A DNA stretch of 64,000 nt, taken from contig DATJED010000011.1 of the NCBI GenBank assembly GCA_035496935.1, forward strand, positions 62,001-126,000, written 5' to 3'. The stretch is from Pseudopedobacter sp035496935 (lineage in GTDB: Bacteria > Bacteroidota > Bacteroidia > Sphingobacteriales > Sphingobacteriaceae). The translations under genes and the position numbers were made by a program. Positions 54,601 to 63,741 of the stretch are shown piece by piece; positions within the stretch are counted from its first letter, which is position 1; the number at the start of each line of letters is the position of its first letter. Under the pieces are notes generated by a model. It had not been told where the DNA came from, ran no database searches, and worked only from the letters and a program-made list of their open reading frames with translations.

Positions 54601-54782
54601 GCCAAGGAGAATATATTATTTATGCAGATGCTGATGTAAATACCTCGGGTTTAAAACTGAATAAATCTGCCATTTTTACGTGGATTAATCCAGGCTCGGG
54701 AAAGGTCATCGCCAATCAAAAATCAAACAATATTAAAAAACCTGGAAATGGTTCAGCCGTTTTATGGATTCATGAAAAATAG
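51675..54782 (+). CDS. Exported beta-helix / TIM-barrel fusion (DUF4955/DUF6298-like)
   Basis: 1035-aa protein with a signal peptide (ILACLLSVQQQAFS-Q). The first ~500 residues form a pectate-lyase-like right-handed beta-helix (TVLLGKGDFEVQG, IENVGIENFSLVSAFD, ENAWVRQVTFKHFAGSAV). The second half resembles a glycosidase TIM barrel with a likely acid Glu in IQFIGEEYTGP and the strand IDVIDIRYWHYQ. Catalysis is not established; the domain names are from memory. Start is GTG 51675, just after an 8-codon upstream frame. Placed between pectate lyases and GH140, it probably acts on pectin side chains. Confidence 0.75.
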   Translation: MIVSLKKIRINVWILACLLSVQQQAFSQKKKPEPFKPLVFGKGGLKYIPDAQGNRIPDFSYAGYKAGNAEIPDIAIKITVAAKSGDATQRIQNAINYVAKLPLDKSGFRGTVLLGKGDFEVQGQLKIQSSGVVLRGSGVTETVVHGAGLDRQTLIRIFGENDLKSSNKTQIIDSYVPVNTLSFDLAKADAFKVGDKIRITRPSTAEWLDTTKTWTFGGDVSALGWKPGEEDVVWDRTITAINGNKITIDAPITTALDQKFGGGFIEKYQWNGRIENVGIENFSLVSAFDASNPKDENHRWMAITIENTENAWVRQVTFKHFAGSAVNILSTGKCITVEDCKSLAPVSEIGGQRRYTFQTNGQQTLFQRLYSEYGYHDFAVGYLAAGPNAFVQCKAYLPFSYSGAIDTWASGVLFDVINIDGNALNYANIGQDARGAGWTAANSVFWQCSASRVYNFKPPTAQNWAFGTWSEFQGDGFWDFSNEHINPRSLYYAQLAQRLNKNVDARAQLMDKSTEATSSPTVEQARQMTLAAAFPLPQLEDFIDSASYRNPISTTVKNIPSVDDIKIPKTQPIAKKGDLTVENGWLVRDHQVLTGGRLNVPWWTGGIHGSDIIKAKPAITRYVPGRVGKGLTDDLQQMTDTMVKNSDLIVEQNYGLWYDRRRDDHERIRRMSGEVWPPFYELPFARSGEGTAWDGLSKYDLTKYNPWYWSRLKQYAELADEKGLVLIHHNYFQHNIIEAGAHYADFPWRTANNINSTGFLEPVPYAGDKRLFLADQFYDETNRQRRGLHQAYIEQCLNNFVGNSAVIQFIGEEYTGPTHFAKFWVQTIKDWESKTGNKELIGLSTTKDVQDAILEDPKLSPTIDVIDIRYWHYQADGSAYAPLGGQSLAPRQQARQFKPKKTSFEQVYRAVREYRDKYPDKAVMYSGDNYPSYTWAAFMAGGSFTDVKVDDAAFLKSASTMRPMTIANQAYILGNSQGEYIIYADADVNTSGLKLNKSAIFTWINPGSGKVIANQKSNNIKKPGNGSAVLWIHEK

Positions 54783-54789
54783 CAATAGC

Positions 54790-56187
54790 ATGTTAAAAAA
54801 AATAATCTTCTTTTTTGCTTTAGTAGCCCTTTTCGCTTCATGTAAACAAAAGGAAAAATCTGCCGAAATGGGCTTAAAAATTAGTCAGAACGGACGCTAT
54901 TTTGAAAAAGAAAGCGGAAAACCATTTTTCTGGTTAGGAGATACCGGCTGGTTGCTTTTTAAAAAATTATCGAGAGAAGAAGCTGTTGCATACTTAGATA
55001 ACAGAGCAGAAAAAGGTTTCAACGTGATTCAGGTAATGGCTTTACACGAATTAGGCGTAACAGATTTCTACGGAGATTCAGCTTTGATCAACAAAAAAAT
55101 TGATGCGCCCAAAGTAACCGAAGGGGACGATTTTAAAGACAGTACCGCTTATGATTACTGGGACCATGTAAGTTACATCATTGACGAAGCGGCAAAGCGG
55201 AAAATCTATATCGGTTTTGTAACCGTTTGGGGCAGTGCAGTTAAAAGTGGCGATGTGCAGCCTGAGCAGGCAAAAAAATATGCTGAATTTTTAGTAAAAC
55301 GTTTCGGTGACAAGCCAAACATCATTTGGATGAACGGTGGCGACATTAAAGGTTCAGAATATACCAGCGTTTGGGAAGCCATCGGGCAAACCATCAAAGC
55401 GAAAGACAGCGTTCATTTAATGACTTTCCATCCGCGTGGGAGAACAAATTCTTCCGAGTGGTTCCATAAAGAAAAATGGTTGGATTTTAATACTTTCCAG
55501 TCCGGTCATAGGCGTTATAACCAAGACACTTCTAAAAACGAAACACGCCATTACGGCGAAGACAACTGGAAATACGTTCTGGAGGATTATCCGCAAACAC
55601 CGATTAGACCTACTTTGGACGCCGAGCCGAGTTACGAAGCAATTCCAGAAGGTTTGCATGATTCTTTAGAAGTAAGATGGACAGATGCAGCGGTGAGAAG
55701 ATATGCGTACTGGTCGGTTTTTAGCGGAGCGGCAGGCTTTACTTACGGACACAATGCCGTAATGCAGTTTTATAAAAAAGGCGAAGGAAATGGTGCTTAC
55801 GGTGTCCGTAACTGGGAATTTTACACAAAAGCTTTAAACGATCCGGGAGCTGGACAAATGCAGTTTTTGAAAGATTTAATGCTCTCTAAACCTTATTTTG
55901 AAAGAGTTCCAGACCAATCCATCATTGCCAATCAGAAAGAAAGACACAATTATTTGGTAGCAACGCGAGGAAAAAATTATGCTTTTGTTTATACATGGAC
56001 AGGTAGAGATTTAGAAATCAACATGGGGAAAATTGAAGGCGAAAAAGTAAAAGCTTCGTGGTTTAAACCAGCAGATGGAACACAAACAGCCATCGGGGAA
56101 TTTGAAAATAAAGGAACGCAAACCTTCGATCCTCCGGGAGAAGAAAAAGACGGTAACGATTGGGTTTTAATTTTAGAAAGTATTTAA
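54790..56187 (+). CDS. GH140 apiosidase-like lipoprotein
   Basis: 465-aa lipoprotein (lipobox ALFASC) of the GH140/DUF4038 family. The barrel shows FFWLGDTGWLLFKKLSREEA and IIWMNGGDIKG with Asp185, and PTLDAEPSYE with Glu279, close to the catalytic pair I recall for the characterised Bacteroides apiosidase. A collagen-binding-like C-terminal domain follows (KASWFKPADGTQTAIGEF). The enzyme releases terminal apiose from pectin. Start ATG 54790 is preferred for a clean lipoprotein signal; 54772 is possible. Confidence 0.85.
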   Translation: MLKKIIFFFALVALFASCKQKEKSAEMGLKISQNGRYFEKESGKPFFWLGDTGWLLFKKLSREEAVAYLDNRAEKGFNVIQVMALHELGVTDFYGDSALINKKIDAPKVTEGDDFKDSTAYDYWDHVSYIIDEAAKRKIYIGFVTVWGSAVKSGDVQPEQAKKYAEFLVKRFGDKPNIIWMNGGDIKGSEYTSVWEAIGQTIKAKDSVHLMTFHPRGRTNSSEWFHKEKWLDFNTFQSGHRRYNQDTSKNETRHYGEDNWKYVLEDYPQTPIRPTLDAEPSYEAIPEGLHDSLEVRWTDAAVRRYAYWSVFSGAAGFTYGHNAVMQFYKKGEGNGAYGVRNWEFYTKALNDPGAGQMQFLKDLMLSKPYFERVPDQSIIANQKERHNYLVATRGKNYAFVYTWTGRDLEINMGKIEGEKVKASWFKPADGTQTAIGEFENKGTQTFDPPGEEKDGNDWVLILESI

Positions 56188-56257
56188 CGTGAGTATTTGA
56201 TTTGTTGGTGATTATACAGTGAAATATGTTTAGAATAATGCAAAATTTGGTTTTTTT

Positions 56258-56450
56258 CCGTTCAATCCTGCCCAAGCACAGACCAATGTTAACCTCTTTT
56301 TCGACATCAGAACTTTGCGGTACAGATGAAGGGAGTAAAAGCACTTCCTATTGTAGCAAAGGGCGTAGTCGAGAGTTTTTGGGTACTTTTTTCGGCAAAA
56401 AAGTACCTGCCAATGCCCGGCATGAGGGCAGGCAAGGCTGTGCTGAAAAG
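56258..56450. repeat. Dispersed double-hairpin repeat, copy B
   Basis: Copy of the family with GGTACTTTTTT (56382-56392) pairing with AAAAAAGTACC (56397-56407) and GCCC-GGCATGA-GGGC (56415-56429). It shares long stretches with copy C (for example TTTTTCGACATCAGAACTTT). It sits between GH140 and the GH43-like gene, directly before the latter's GTG start. Confidence 0.75.
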
Positions 56451-56459
56451 GCAACAGCG

Positions 56460-57425
56460 GTGAGTTTCGAGTTTAAACACATTCGTAATACATATTCTTT
56501 AACGATTAAATTACCTGTATATCTATTATTTGCTTTTACTTTCTTAATAAGCTCATGCAGTCAAAAAGCGTATTTATTTACTTCTTTTCATGAGCCGGCT
56601 AACGAAGGTTTAAGAATGCTTTACAGCGATGATGCTTACCATTGGAAAGCTTTCGACCACATTTTTTTAAAACCCGAAATCGGCCAACAAAAAGTAATGC
56701 GAGACCCATCAATGGTGCAAGGTCCGGACGGGACTTTTCATTTGGTGTGGACCAGCAGTTGGCGTGGTGATAAAGGTTTTGGTTATGCCAGCTCTAAAGA
56801 TTTAATCCATTGGAGTAAACAAGAGTTTCTTTCGGTAATGGAAAATGAACCCACTACCGTAAACGTTTGGGCGCCGGAACTTTTTTATGATGATGTTAAG
56901 CAACAGTACATTATTATTTGGGCTTCTACTATTCCGTTCCGATTTCCAAAAGGAGAGGAAGAGGAGGAAAATAACCATCGGATGTATTACACCACCACCA
57001 AAGATTTTAAAACTTTTAGCCCGACAAAATTATTCATAGACCCCGGTTTTAGCGTGATTGATGCCGTAATTGTAAAGCGGGCGAAAGATGATTACGCTTT
57101 GGTTTTAAAAGATAATACCCGGCCGGAAAGAGATTTGAAAGTGGCTTTCGCCGATAATCCATTAGGACCATACAAAAATGTATCTGCATCTTACACAAAA
57201 AACTTTACCGAAGGTCCATCGGTGGTAAAAGTAAAAGACGGCTGGTTAATTTACTTTGATTCTTATCGGGATAAAAGCTACGAAGCGGTAAAAACCACTG
57301 ATTTCAAAACTTTTGCGGATGCAAACTCTGAAATATCAGTTCCCGAAGGGCATAAACACGGAACTATTGTTCCCATCAAAAAATCATTTTTAAAGAAGCT
57401 TCAAAAGAGCTTGAAATCTGAATAA
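56460..57425 (+). CDS. GH43-like glycosidase, lipoprotein
   Basis: About 322-aa five-bladed propeller protein. Lipobox LISSC. The propeller has MRDPSMVQGPDGTFHLVWTS, VNVWAPELFYDDVKQQYIII and an ALVLKDNTRPERD strand, which resemble the GH43/GH62 layout, though the catalytic triad is not as clear as in the arabinanase at 19.7 kb. The conserved frame extends upstream to 56226, but that part lies in repeat copy B, so I place the start at GTG 56460. Substrate unknown; side-chain sugar of pectin likely. Confidence 0.75.
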   Translation: MSFEFKHIRNTYSLTIKLPVYLLFAFTFLISSCSQKAYLFTSFHEPANEGLRMLYSDDAYHWKAFDHIFLKPEIGQQKVMRDPSMVQGPDGTFHLVWTSSWRGDKGFGYASSKDLIHWSKQEFLSVMENEPTTVNVWAPELFYDDVKQQYIIIWASTIPFRFPKGEEEEENNHRMYYTTTKDFKTFSPTKLFIDPGFSVIDAVIVKRAKDDYALVLKDNTRPERDLKVAFADNPLGPYKNVSASYTKNFTEGPSVVKVKDGWLIYFDSYRDKSYEAVKTTDFKTFADANSEISVPEGHKHGTIVPIKKSFLKKLQKSLKSE

Positions 57426-57427
57426 AC

Positions 57428-59263
57428 ATGAGATTTTCTAATAAGATATTACTTTCCATACTTGCATTAGGCTCAACCACCGTTTTTGCGCAGGATACCA
57501 TCAAATATACCGGAACAACTTTATCTAATGTTGATTATCATACCGGGCAGTTAAGTCCAGCAATTGGTGTTCATAATATTCAAGTTTTTAGAGCAAACCG
57601 CGAACATCCAGAATTAGCTGGCGGCAATAATTGGACTTACAATCATCAACCGCTGATGGCTTACTGGAACAACCAATTTTACCTGCAGTATTTAAGCAAT
57701 CCGGTTGGCGAGCATATCGCACCCGGAAGAACTTTAATGATGACTTCCAAAGACGGCGTAAACTGGACAAACCCCGAAGTGCTTTTTCCTCCGTACAAAA
57801 TTCCCGATGGTTACCAAAAAGAAGGGTATCCGGGCGTAGCCAAAGATTTATATGCGGTAATGCACCAACGCATGGCATTTTTTACCGCTAAAAGCGGAAG
57901 ATTGCTCACTTTGGCTTATTACGGAATTGCTATGGACGCACATGATGACCCGAACGACGGTAAAGGAATTGGAAGGGTAGTGCGTGAGGTTTATAAAGAC
58001 GGAACTTACGGACCTATTTACTTCATCAGAAACAACAAAAATTGGAACAAAAAATTATCCGTTTATCCGTTTTACACCTCTTCAAAAGATAAAGGATTTA
58101 AAAAAGCTTGCGAAGAATTGTTAGCCACTCCTTTAATGATGCAACAATGGGTAGAGGAAGCAGACCGCGATGACCCTTTAATCCCATTAAAAAAAGAATA
58201 TAAAGCATTCAGTTACTACCATTTGCCAAACGGAAAAGTAATTGGCTTGTGGAAACACGCTTTAACTTCCGAAAGTGCCGATGAAGGAAAAACTTGGGAA
58301 TACAATCCATTAAGAGCGCCGGGTTTTATTAATAGCAATGCGAAAATCTGGGGACAAAAAACTTCGGACGGAAAGTACGCAACGGTTTATAATCCTTCGG
58401 AGTTTAGATGGCCTTTGGCGGTTTCTACCAGTGAAGACGGTTTGAATTATACCGACTTATTATTGGTAAACGGCGAGATTACGTCCATGCGTTATGGCGG
58501 AAATTACAAATCGTATGGTCCGCAGTACGTTCGTGGAATTATTGAAGGCAATGGACTTCCGCCCGATAAAAACATGTGGTTAACCTACAGCATGAACAAA
58601 GAGGATATTTGGGTAGCAAAAGTTCCGGTTCCTGTTACTGCGGATGAAAACTCTGTGGTTAATGACGTTTTTAACCAGATGCCTGACGGTAAGGAACTGG
58701 ATAAATGGAATTTGTTTTCTCCGATTTGGGCAAGAACCCAGATTGAAAAATTGAACGGAGAAAAAGTTTTGGCTTTACACGATTCGGATCCGTTTGATTA
58801 CGCTAAAGCCGAAAGGGTAATTAAACCGGTAAAAAAAATGACTGTAGAATTTACAGTTACGCCAAAACAGAACAACAACGGCGAACTCCAAATTGAACTA
58901 CAAGATGCCAAAGGTTTGCCCGCATTAAGATTAGTTTTTGATGCGGAAGGAAAGTTAAAAGCCAAAGTTGGATACCGTTATTCGGGAGTGATGGATTATG
59001 AAGCTGGAAAAACTTATAAAATTGAATTGGAGCTGGACTGCAATACCCGTATCTATAAAATAAAGGTAAACGGACAGGAAAAGGGAGCAAAAGTTTATTT
59101 CGCTCCGATTAGCGCATTTAACAGAGTGATGTTTAGAACCGGAGAGGTACGCCGTTTTCCGGATGCAGAAACTCCAACCGATCAAGATTACGATTTAAAA
59201 AATGCAGGCGAAAAAGCACCGGAAGCAATTTTTTACGTTCATTCATTAAAGACTACTTATTAA
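57428..59263 (+). CDS. Sialidase-fold glycosidase (Asp-box protein), exported
   Basis: 611-aa protein with a signal peptide (ILALGSTTVFA-Q). Three Asp-box motifs are visible: MTSKDGVNWTNP, SESADEGKTWEY and STSEDGLNYTD, so the N-terminal two thirds are a six-bladed sialidase propeller. The C-terminal part (from about 430) looks like a LamG-type beta-sandwich (MTVEFTVTPKQNNNGELQIE). True sialic acid is absent from plant pectin; related keto-deoxy sugars of RG-II are a possible target. Starts 2 bp after the preceding stop. Confidence 0.72.
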   Translation: MRFSNKILLSILALGSTTVFAQDTIKYTGTTLSNVDYHTGQLSPAIGVHNIQVFRANREHPELAGGNNWTYNHQPLMAYWNNQFYLQYLSNPVGEHIAPGRTLMMTSKDGVNWTNPEVLFPPYKIPDGYQKEGYPGVAKDLYAVMHQRMAFFTAKSGRLLTLAYYGIAMDAHDDPNDGKGIGRVVREVYKDGTYGPIYFIRNNKNWNKKLSVYPFYTSSKDKGFKKACEELLATPLMMQQWVEEADRDDPLIPLKKEYKAFSYYHLPNGKVIGLWKHALTSESADEGKTWEYNPLRAPGFINSNAKIWGQKTSDGKYATVYNPSEFRWPLAVSTSEDGLNYTDLLLVNGEITSMRYGGNYKSYGPQYVRGIIEGNGLPPDKNMWLTYSMNKEDIWVAKVPVPVTADENSVVNDVFNQMPDGKELDKWNLFSPIWARTQIEKLNGEKVLALHDSDPFDYAKAERVIKPVKKMTVEFTVTPKQNNNGELQIELQDAKGLPALRLVFDAEGKLKAKVGYRYSGVMDYEAGKTYKIELELDCNTRIYKIKVNGQEKGAKVYFAPISAFNRVMFRTGEVRRFPDAETPTDQDYDLKNAGEKAPEAIFYVHSLKTTY

Positions 59264-59289
59264 ATGTTAAGATAATGCAAATGACGACT

Positions 59290-59490
59290 GTTTTCCATTC
59301 AATCCAGCCCAAGCACAGTCCAAAGTTCACCTTATTTTCGACATCAGAACTTTGCGGTACAGATGAAGTGAGTAAAAGCACTTCCTTTTTAGCAAAGGGC
59401 GTAGTCGAGAGTTTTTTGTTTACTTTTTTGCGGAAAAAAAGTAAATGCCATTGCCCGGCATGAGGGCAGGAAAGGCTGTGTTGAAAAGGC
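59290..59490. repeat. Dispersed double-hairpin repeat, copy C
   Basis: Copy with TTTACTTTTTT (59419-59429) pairing with AAAAAAAGTAAA (59434-59445) and GCCC-GGCATGA-GGGC (59453-59467). It sits between the sialidase-like and acetylesterase genes and matches copy B closely outside the hairpin. Confidence 0.75.
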
Positions 59491-59514
59491 ACTAAATGTA
59501 AAAGCAAGTTATTA

Positions 59515-60948
59515 ATGAAGTTTATAAAAATACTTTTTCTATTACTCTTAGGGGGTTTTCAATTGAAAGCCGAAGTAGTATTGCCACGAATTTTAGGCAA
59601 TCAAATGGTTTTGCAACAGCAAAAACCCATTGTAATTTGGGGAATAGCCAACGTTGGCGAGCAAATTTCTGTGTCTTTTGCAAATGAATCTGCGCAAACA
59701 ATTGCTGATGCAAACGGAAAATGGAAAGTAATTCTAAATCCGCTTAAAGCGAGTTTTGAAAACCGGGATATGACCATTAAGGGCACAAATACCATTGTGT
59801 TAAAAGATATTTTGGTTGGCGAAGTTTGGCTATGTTCTGGCCAATCAAACATGGAATATACCATGCGCAAAAACAGCAAGGTGGATAGAAAAGAAGCGGT
59901 GGGTTTAAGCCCCAGCCCAATTGATGAATTGTTTTTTGCACATCACAAAAACATCCGTCTGTTTTTAGTAAACCGAAAAGAGCTGATCAAACCTTCGCCA
60001 GAACACGAAGGCTGGGATATTGCCGAAGGAACAGCCTTAAGAAATTTTTCGGCAGTGGGTTATTTCTTTGCTAAAAACTTGAATCAGGAAATAAAAGTTC
60101 CGGTTGGGATCATTTCTTCGGCCATTCCAGGAAGTAGGATTGAGCCTTGGATTAACGAAGAGGATTTTGCCAGTTCCGCTTATTTTAAGAATAAAAAAAT
60201 AGAAGGTGATCCCGCTAAATTTTATCATCCAATGATTGAACCGTTAATTCCTTTTGCACTAAAAGGTTTTTTATGGTATCAAGGCGAAAGCAATTGCTTT
60301 TTGCGGGACCGCGTCAACTACACCTATAAAATGAAGACATTGATTGATGGTTGGCGTAAAGATTGGGGCGAAGAATTACCTTTTTATTACGTTCAAATTG
60401 CTCCTTTTGAATATTCGTCATCACAAGGAGAACCGAAGCTCAGTAAATACGATTTGCCCGAATTTTGGGAAGCACAATCCGCAACTTTAAAAATCCCGAA
60501 TACCGGAATGGCGGTGATTACCGATTTGTACGACGGTGGCGGAGGCATTCATCCCGGTTATAAATGGGAAGTTGGTCGTCGTTTGGCCTTAATTGTTTTG
60601 GATAAAACTTATGGTAAAAACCTGGTTTCCAGCGGACCGGTTTACGATAAAATGAAGGTTAAAGACGATAAGCTTGTACTTTATTTTGACGAAGCCAAAG
60701 GTTTAAAAAGCAGAGATGGCAAAACTTTGAATTATTTTGAATTGGCTGGCGCCGATGAAATTTATCATCCAGCAAAAGCTAAAATCAAAGGAAAAAAAGT
60801 GATTTTGACTGCTACGGAAGTGAAAAATCCTGTAAAAGCCCGTTTTGGCTGGGATGAAATTGCACAACCTAATTTGGTGAACAGCGTAAATTTGCCAGCA
60901 AGCGCTTTCAGAACTGATAATCCAATAATCAACCAATTTAATCCCTAA
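59515..60948 (+). CDS. Exported SGNH / sialate O-acetylesterase-type carbohydrate esterase
   Basis: 477-aa esterase with a signal peptide (ILFLLLLGGFQLKA). The catalytic Ser111 is in WLCSGQSNMEYT, and WYQGESNCF and a late GGIHPGYKWEVG with the His complete the SGNH/SASA-type layout. In a pectin locus it would remove acetyl groups from galacturonan or RG-II so that the lyases and glycosidases can act. It lies 3 bp before the GH2 gene. Confidence 0.88.
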   Translation: MKFIKILFLLLLGGFQLKAEVVLPRILGNQMVLQQQKPIVIWGIANVGEQISVSFANESAQTIADANGKWKVILNPLKASFENRDMTIKGTNTIVLKDILVGEVWLCSGQSNMEYTMRKNSKVDRKEAVGLSPSPIDELFFAHHKNIRLFLVNRKELIKPSPEHEGWDIAEGTALRNFSAVGYFFAKNLNQEIKVPVGIISSAIPGSRIEPWINEEDFASSAYFKNKKIEGDPAKFYHPMIEPLIPFALKGFLWYQGESNCFLRDRVNYTYKMKTLIDGWRKDWGEELPFYYVQIAPFEYSSSQGEPKLSKYDLPEFWEAQSATLKIPNTGMAVITDLYDGGGGIHPGYKWEVGRRLALIVLDKTYGKNLVSSGPVYDKMKVKDDKLVLYFDEAKGLKSRDGKTLNYFELAGADEIYHPAKAKIKGKKVILTATEVKNPVKARFGWDEIAQPNLVNSVNLPASAFRTDNPIINQFNP

Positions 60949-60951
60949 TTT

Positions 60952-63741
60952 TTGAAGACTTTTATCAAACATATCGCAATTTTCGGTTTTTTAGCAAGCT
61001 TCTTTTCAGCAAACGCTCAGGAAACGGAGAAAATCTACCTGTCCGGAAAAGGAAAAGACGATATGGTAAACTGGGATTTCTTTTGTTCTGCCGGTCAAAA
61101 TTCGGGCAAATGGACAAAAATTGGTGTTCCATCTTGTTGGGAGTTGCAAGGCTTCGGGAAATACAATTACGGTTTCAATAAAGACAGCGCAAGAGGGAAA
61201 GAAGTTGGGAAATACCGTTACAATTTCAACGTCCCCACCAGTTACAAAAACAAAACTGTACAAATTGTTTTCGAAGGCGTTTTTACCGACGCTACCGTAA
61301 AAGTCAACGGAAAATTGGCTGGTCCAACGCATCAGGGGGCTTATTACGCTTTTAAATATGATGTTAGCAAACTATTAAAATACGGTGCTGATAATTTGTT
61401 GGAGGTAGAAGTTGCCAAACATTCCGCCAATGAATCGGTAAATGATGCAGAACGCAGAGGCGATTTCTGGATTTTCGGAGGGATTTTTCGTCCGGTTTAT
61501 CTGGAAGTTTTACCGCAACAGCACATTACGGAATTGGCATTTGATGCTAAAGCCGATGGAAATTTAAAAACTCAAATTTCTTTTTCGGGTAAAGCGGATG
61601 AAATCCAAATGGAATTATTGGATGCTAATGGAAAGACTTTCGGTAAAAAGATATCGCAAAAACTTGATAATGTTCAATCTGTTTTGTTAACTGCAAATTT
61701 TGAAAATCCGAAATTATGGTCGGCAGAATTTCCAAATCTTTACACCGCTAAATTCTCACTTTTAAACAAGGGCAAAATTCTTCACAGCATCGATAAAAAA
61801 ATCGGTTTCAGAACCATCGAGGTAAAAGAACGCGACGGTGTTTTTGTGAACGGCGTTAAAATGAAATTCAAAGGCGTAAACCGTCATTCTTTTTGGCCAA
61901 CATCCGGCAGAACCACCAGCAAAGCACAAAGTATTGCAGACGTGAATTTGATGAAGGACATGAACATGAACGCCGTACGCATGGCGCATTATCCGCCAGA
62001 TGCGCATTTCTTGGAAGTCTGCGATTCCCTAGGTTTGTATGTGATGGACGAATTAGCGGGCTGGCATGGACATTACGATACGCCAACCGGCAAAAAGCTG
62101 TTAAAAGAAATGTTGGTGCATGATGTCAACCATCCGTCAATTATTTTTTGGGCAAACGGAAACGAAGGTGGTCATAACCTGGATTTAGACAAATATTTTA
62201 AAGACTGGGACATCCAAAAACGACCGGTTGTGCATCCTTGGGCAAATTACGGTGGTTTTGATACGCAACATTATCGCCAGTACAATTACGGAATTGGCAA
62301 TTACATGAATGGGCATGATATTGTAATGCCGACCGAATTTTTACATGGTTTGTACGATGGCGGACATGGTGCCGGTTTGGATGATTATTGGGAAGCCATG
62401 TGGAATAAACCCACTTCTGCCGGAGGTTTCCTTTGGGTTTTTGCCGATGAAGGCGTGGTGCGTACTGATAAGAACAACATCATCGATACCGATAAAGACC
62501 GCGGCCCCGACGGAATTATTGGTCCGTTCCACGAAAAAGAAGGAAGCTATTTTACGATTAAAGAAGTTTGGAGTCCGGTTCATTTTGAAGCCATAGAAAT
62601 GACAGCCGGTTTTAATGGCGCTTTCAACATCGAAAACAGGTATGATTTTACGAACATCAATCAATGCAGTTTTACTTGGAAGCTGAAAAAATTCAATTTG
62701 TTGGATAGCACTTTGGCAAAACCTGTTTTATCAGGAAAAAGCGATGCGCCAGATATTAAACCTCATTCAAAAGGCGTTCTAGACATAGATTTACCAGATA
62801 ATTGGTTTTCTTACGATGCACTTTACGTCACTGCAAAAGATGTAAATCAGAAAGAAATTTTTACTTGGTCTTTCCCAATTAGCAAATCAAATCAAATTAG
62901 TAAGTCAATTTTTAATCACGCTAAAGCCGATAATAAAGTTACTTATTCAGCTATTGGCGAAAGCTATTTGATAAAAGTTAAAAACCTGCAAATCCGGATC
63001 AATAGAAACACCGGGATTTTAGAAAGTGTAAAAAACGGAACTAACGAAATCCCATTCAATAACGGTCCGGTTTTGCAGGAAGGAGCGAACAACTTTAAAA
63101 ATTTTACCGCCAAAATGGATGCAGATACTTTATTCATCGCTTCTGTTTTCAATAAAAAAGAAAGCTATAATACTTTGCAATGGAAAATTTATCCAAACGG
63201 ATTTATCCAAATGAAAGTAAAGTACTTTCCCGGCGAGTTTTACACTTGGTTTGATGGCGTAAATTTCTCGTTCCCGGAAACTGAAATAAAAGGAGTTGAC
63301 TACATGGGAAGTGGGCCTTACCGGGTTTGGAAAAACCGTATGAAAGGAACTGAATTTGGTGTGTGGCACAAAGATTACAACAATACCGAAACCGGCGAAA
63401 TTCCTTTTGTTTACCCAGAGTTTAAGGGCTATCACGCCAATTTATACTGGTGCAAATTTTTAACAAAAGGTCAGGATTTTAAAGTTTTGGCTGAAGATGA
63501 AGATACTTTTTTAAGACTATTTACTCCTAGGTTTATGGACGACCAATGGCATAATTATGTGCCACTTTTTCCTAACGGAGATATTAGTTTTATGCAGGCT
63601 ATTCCAAGTATCGGCAATAAAACCCAAACCGCGGAAAGCACCGGCCCAATGGGGCAAAAAAATATTTATTACGATTACGAAAAGAACCCAGAAAGGGCAA
63701 AGGAACTCACATTATATTTTGATTTTACCGGAAATGACTAA
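60952..63741 (+). CDS. GH2-family beta-glycosidase, exported
   Basis: 929-aa enzyme with a signal peptide (ASFFSANA-Q). Domains in order: sugar-binding jelly roll (residues about 30-200), an Ig-like domain, and the TIM barrel with the acid/base Glu405 in WANGNEGGHN and the nucleophile Glu462 in PTEFLHGLYD, then C-terminal beta domains. Start is TTG at 60952. GH2 members are beta-galactosidases, glucuronidases or galacturonidases; in this locus any of these on a pectin side chain fits. It overlaps the GH78 gene by 8 bp. Confidence 0.9.
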   Translation: MKTFIKHIAIFGFLASFFSANAQETEKIYLSGKGKDDMVNWDFFCSAGQNSGKWTKIGVPSCWELQGFGKYNYGFNKDSARGKEVGKYRYNFNVPTSYKNKTVQIVFEGVFTDATVKVNGKLAGPTHQGAYYAFKYDVSKLLKYGADNLLEVEVAKHSANESVNDAERRGDFWIFGGIFRPVYLEVLPQQHITELAFDAKADGNLKTQISFSGKADEIQMELLDANGKTFGKKISQKLDNVQSVLLTANFENPKLWSAEFPNLYTAKFSLLNKGKILHSIDKKIGFRTIEVKERDGVFVNGVKMKFKGVNRHSFWPTSGRTTSKAQSIADVNLMKDMNMNAVRMAHYPPDAHFLEVCDSLGLYVMDELAGWHGHYDTPTGKKLLKEMLVHDVNHPSIIFWANGNEGGHNLDLDKYFKDWDIQKRPVVHPWANYGGFDTQHYRQYNYGIGNYMNGHDIVMPTEFLHGLYDGGHGAGLDDYWEAMWNKPTSAGGFLWVFADEGVVRTDKNNIIDTDKDRGPDGIIGPFHEKEGSYFTIKEVWSPVHFEAIEMTAGFNGAFNIENRYDFTNINQCSFTWKLKKFNLLDSTLAKPVLSGKSDAPDIKPHSKGVLDIDLPDNWFSYDALYVTAKDVNQKEIFTWSFPISKSNQISKSIFNHAKADNKVTYSAIGESYLIKVKNLQIRINRNTGILESVKNGTNEIPFNNGPVLQEGANNFKNFTAKMDADTLFIASVFNKKESYNTLQWKIYPNGFIQMKVKYFPGEFYTWFDGVNFSFPETEIKGVDYMGSGPYRVWKNRMKGTEFGVWHKDYNNTETGEIPFVYPEFKGYHANLYWCKFLTKGQDFKVLAEDEDTFLRLFTPRFMDDQWHNYVPLFPNGDISFMQAIPSIGNKTQTAESTGPMGQKNIYYDYEKNPERAKELTLYFDFTGND

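Noticed and set aside
56226..56459. N-terminal extension of the GH43-like gene
   Set aside because: These residues are translated from repeat copy B; the lipoprotein signal starts after the GTG at 56460.
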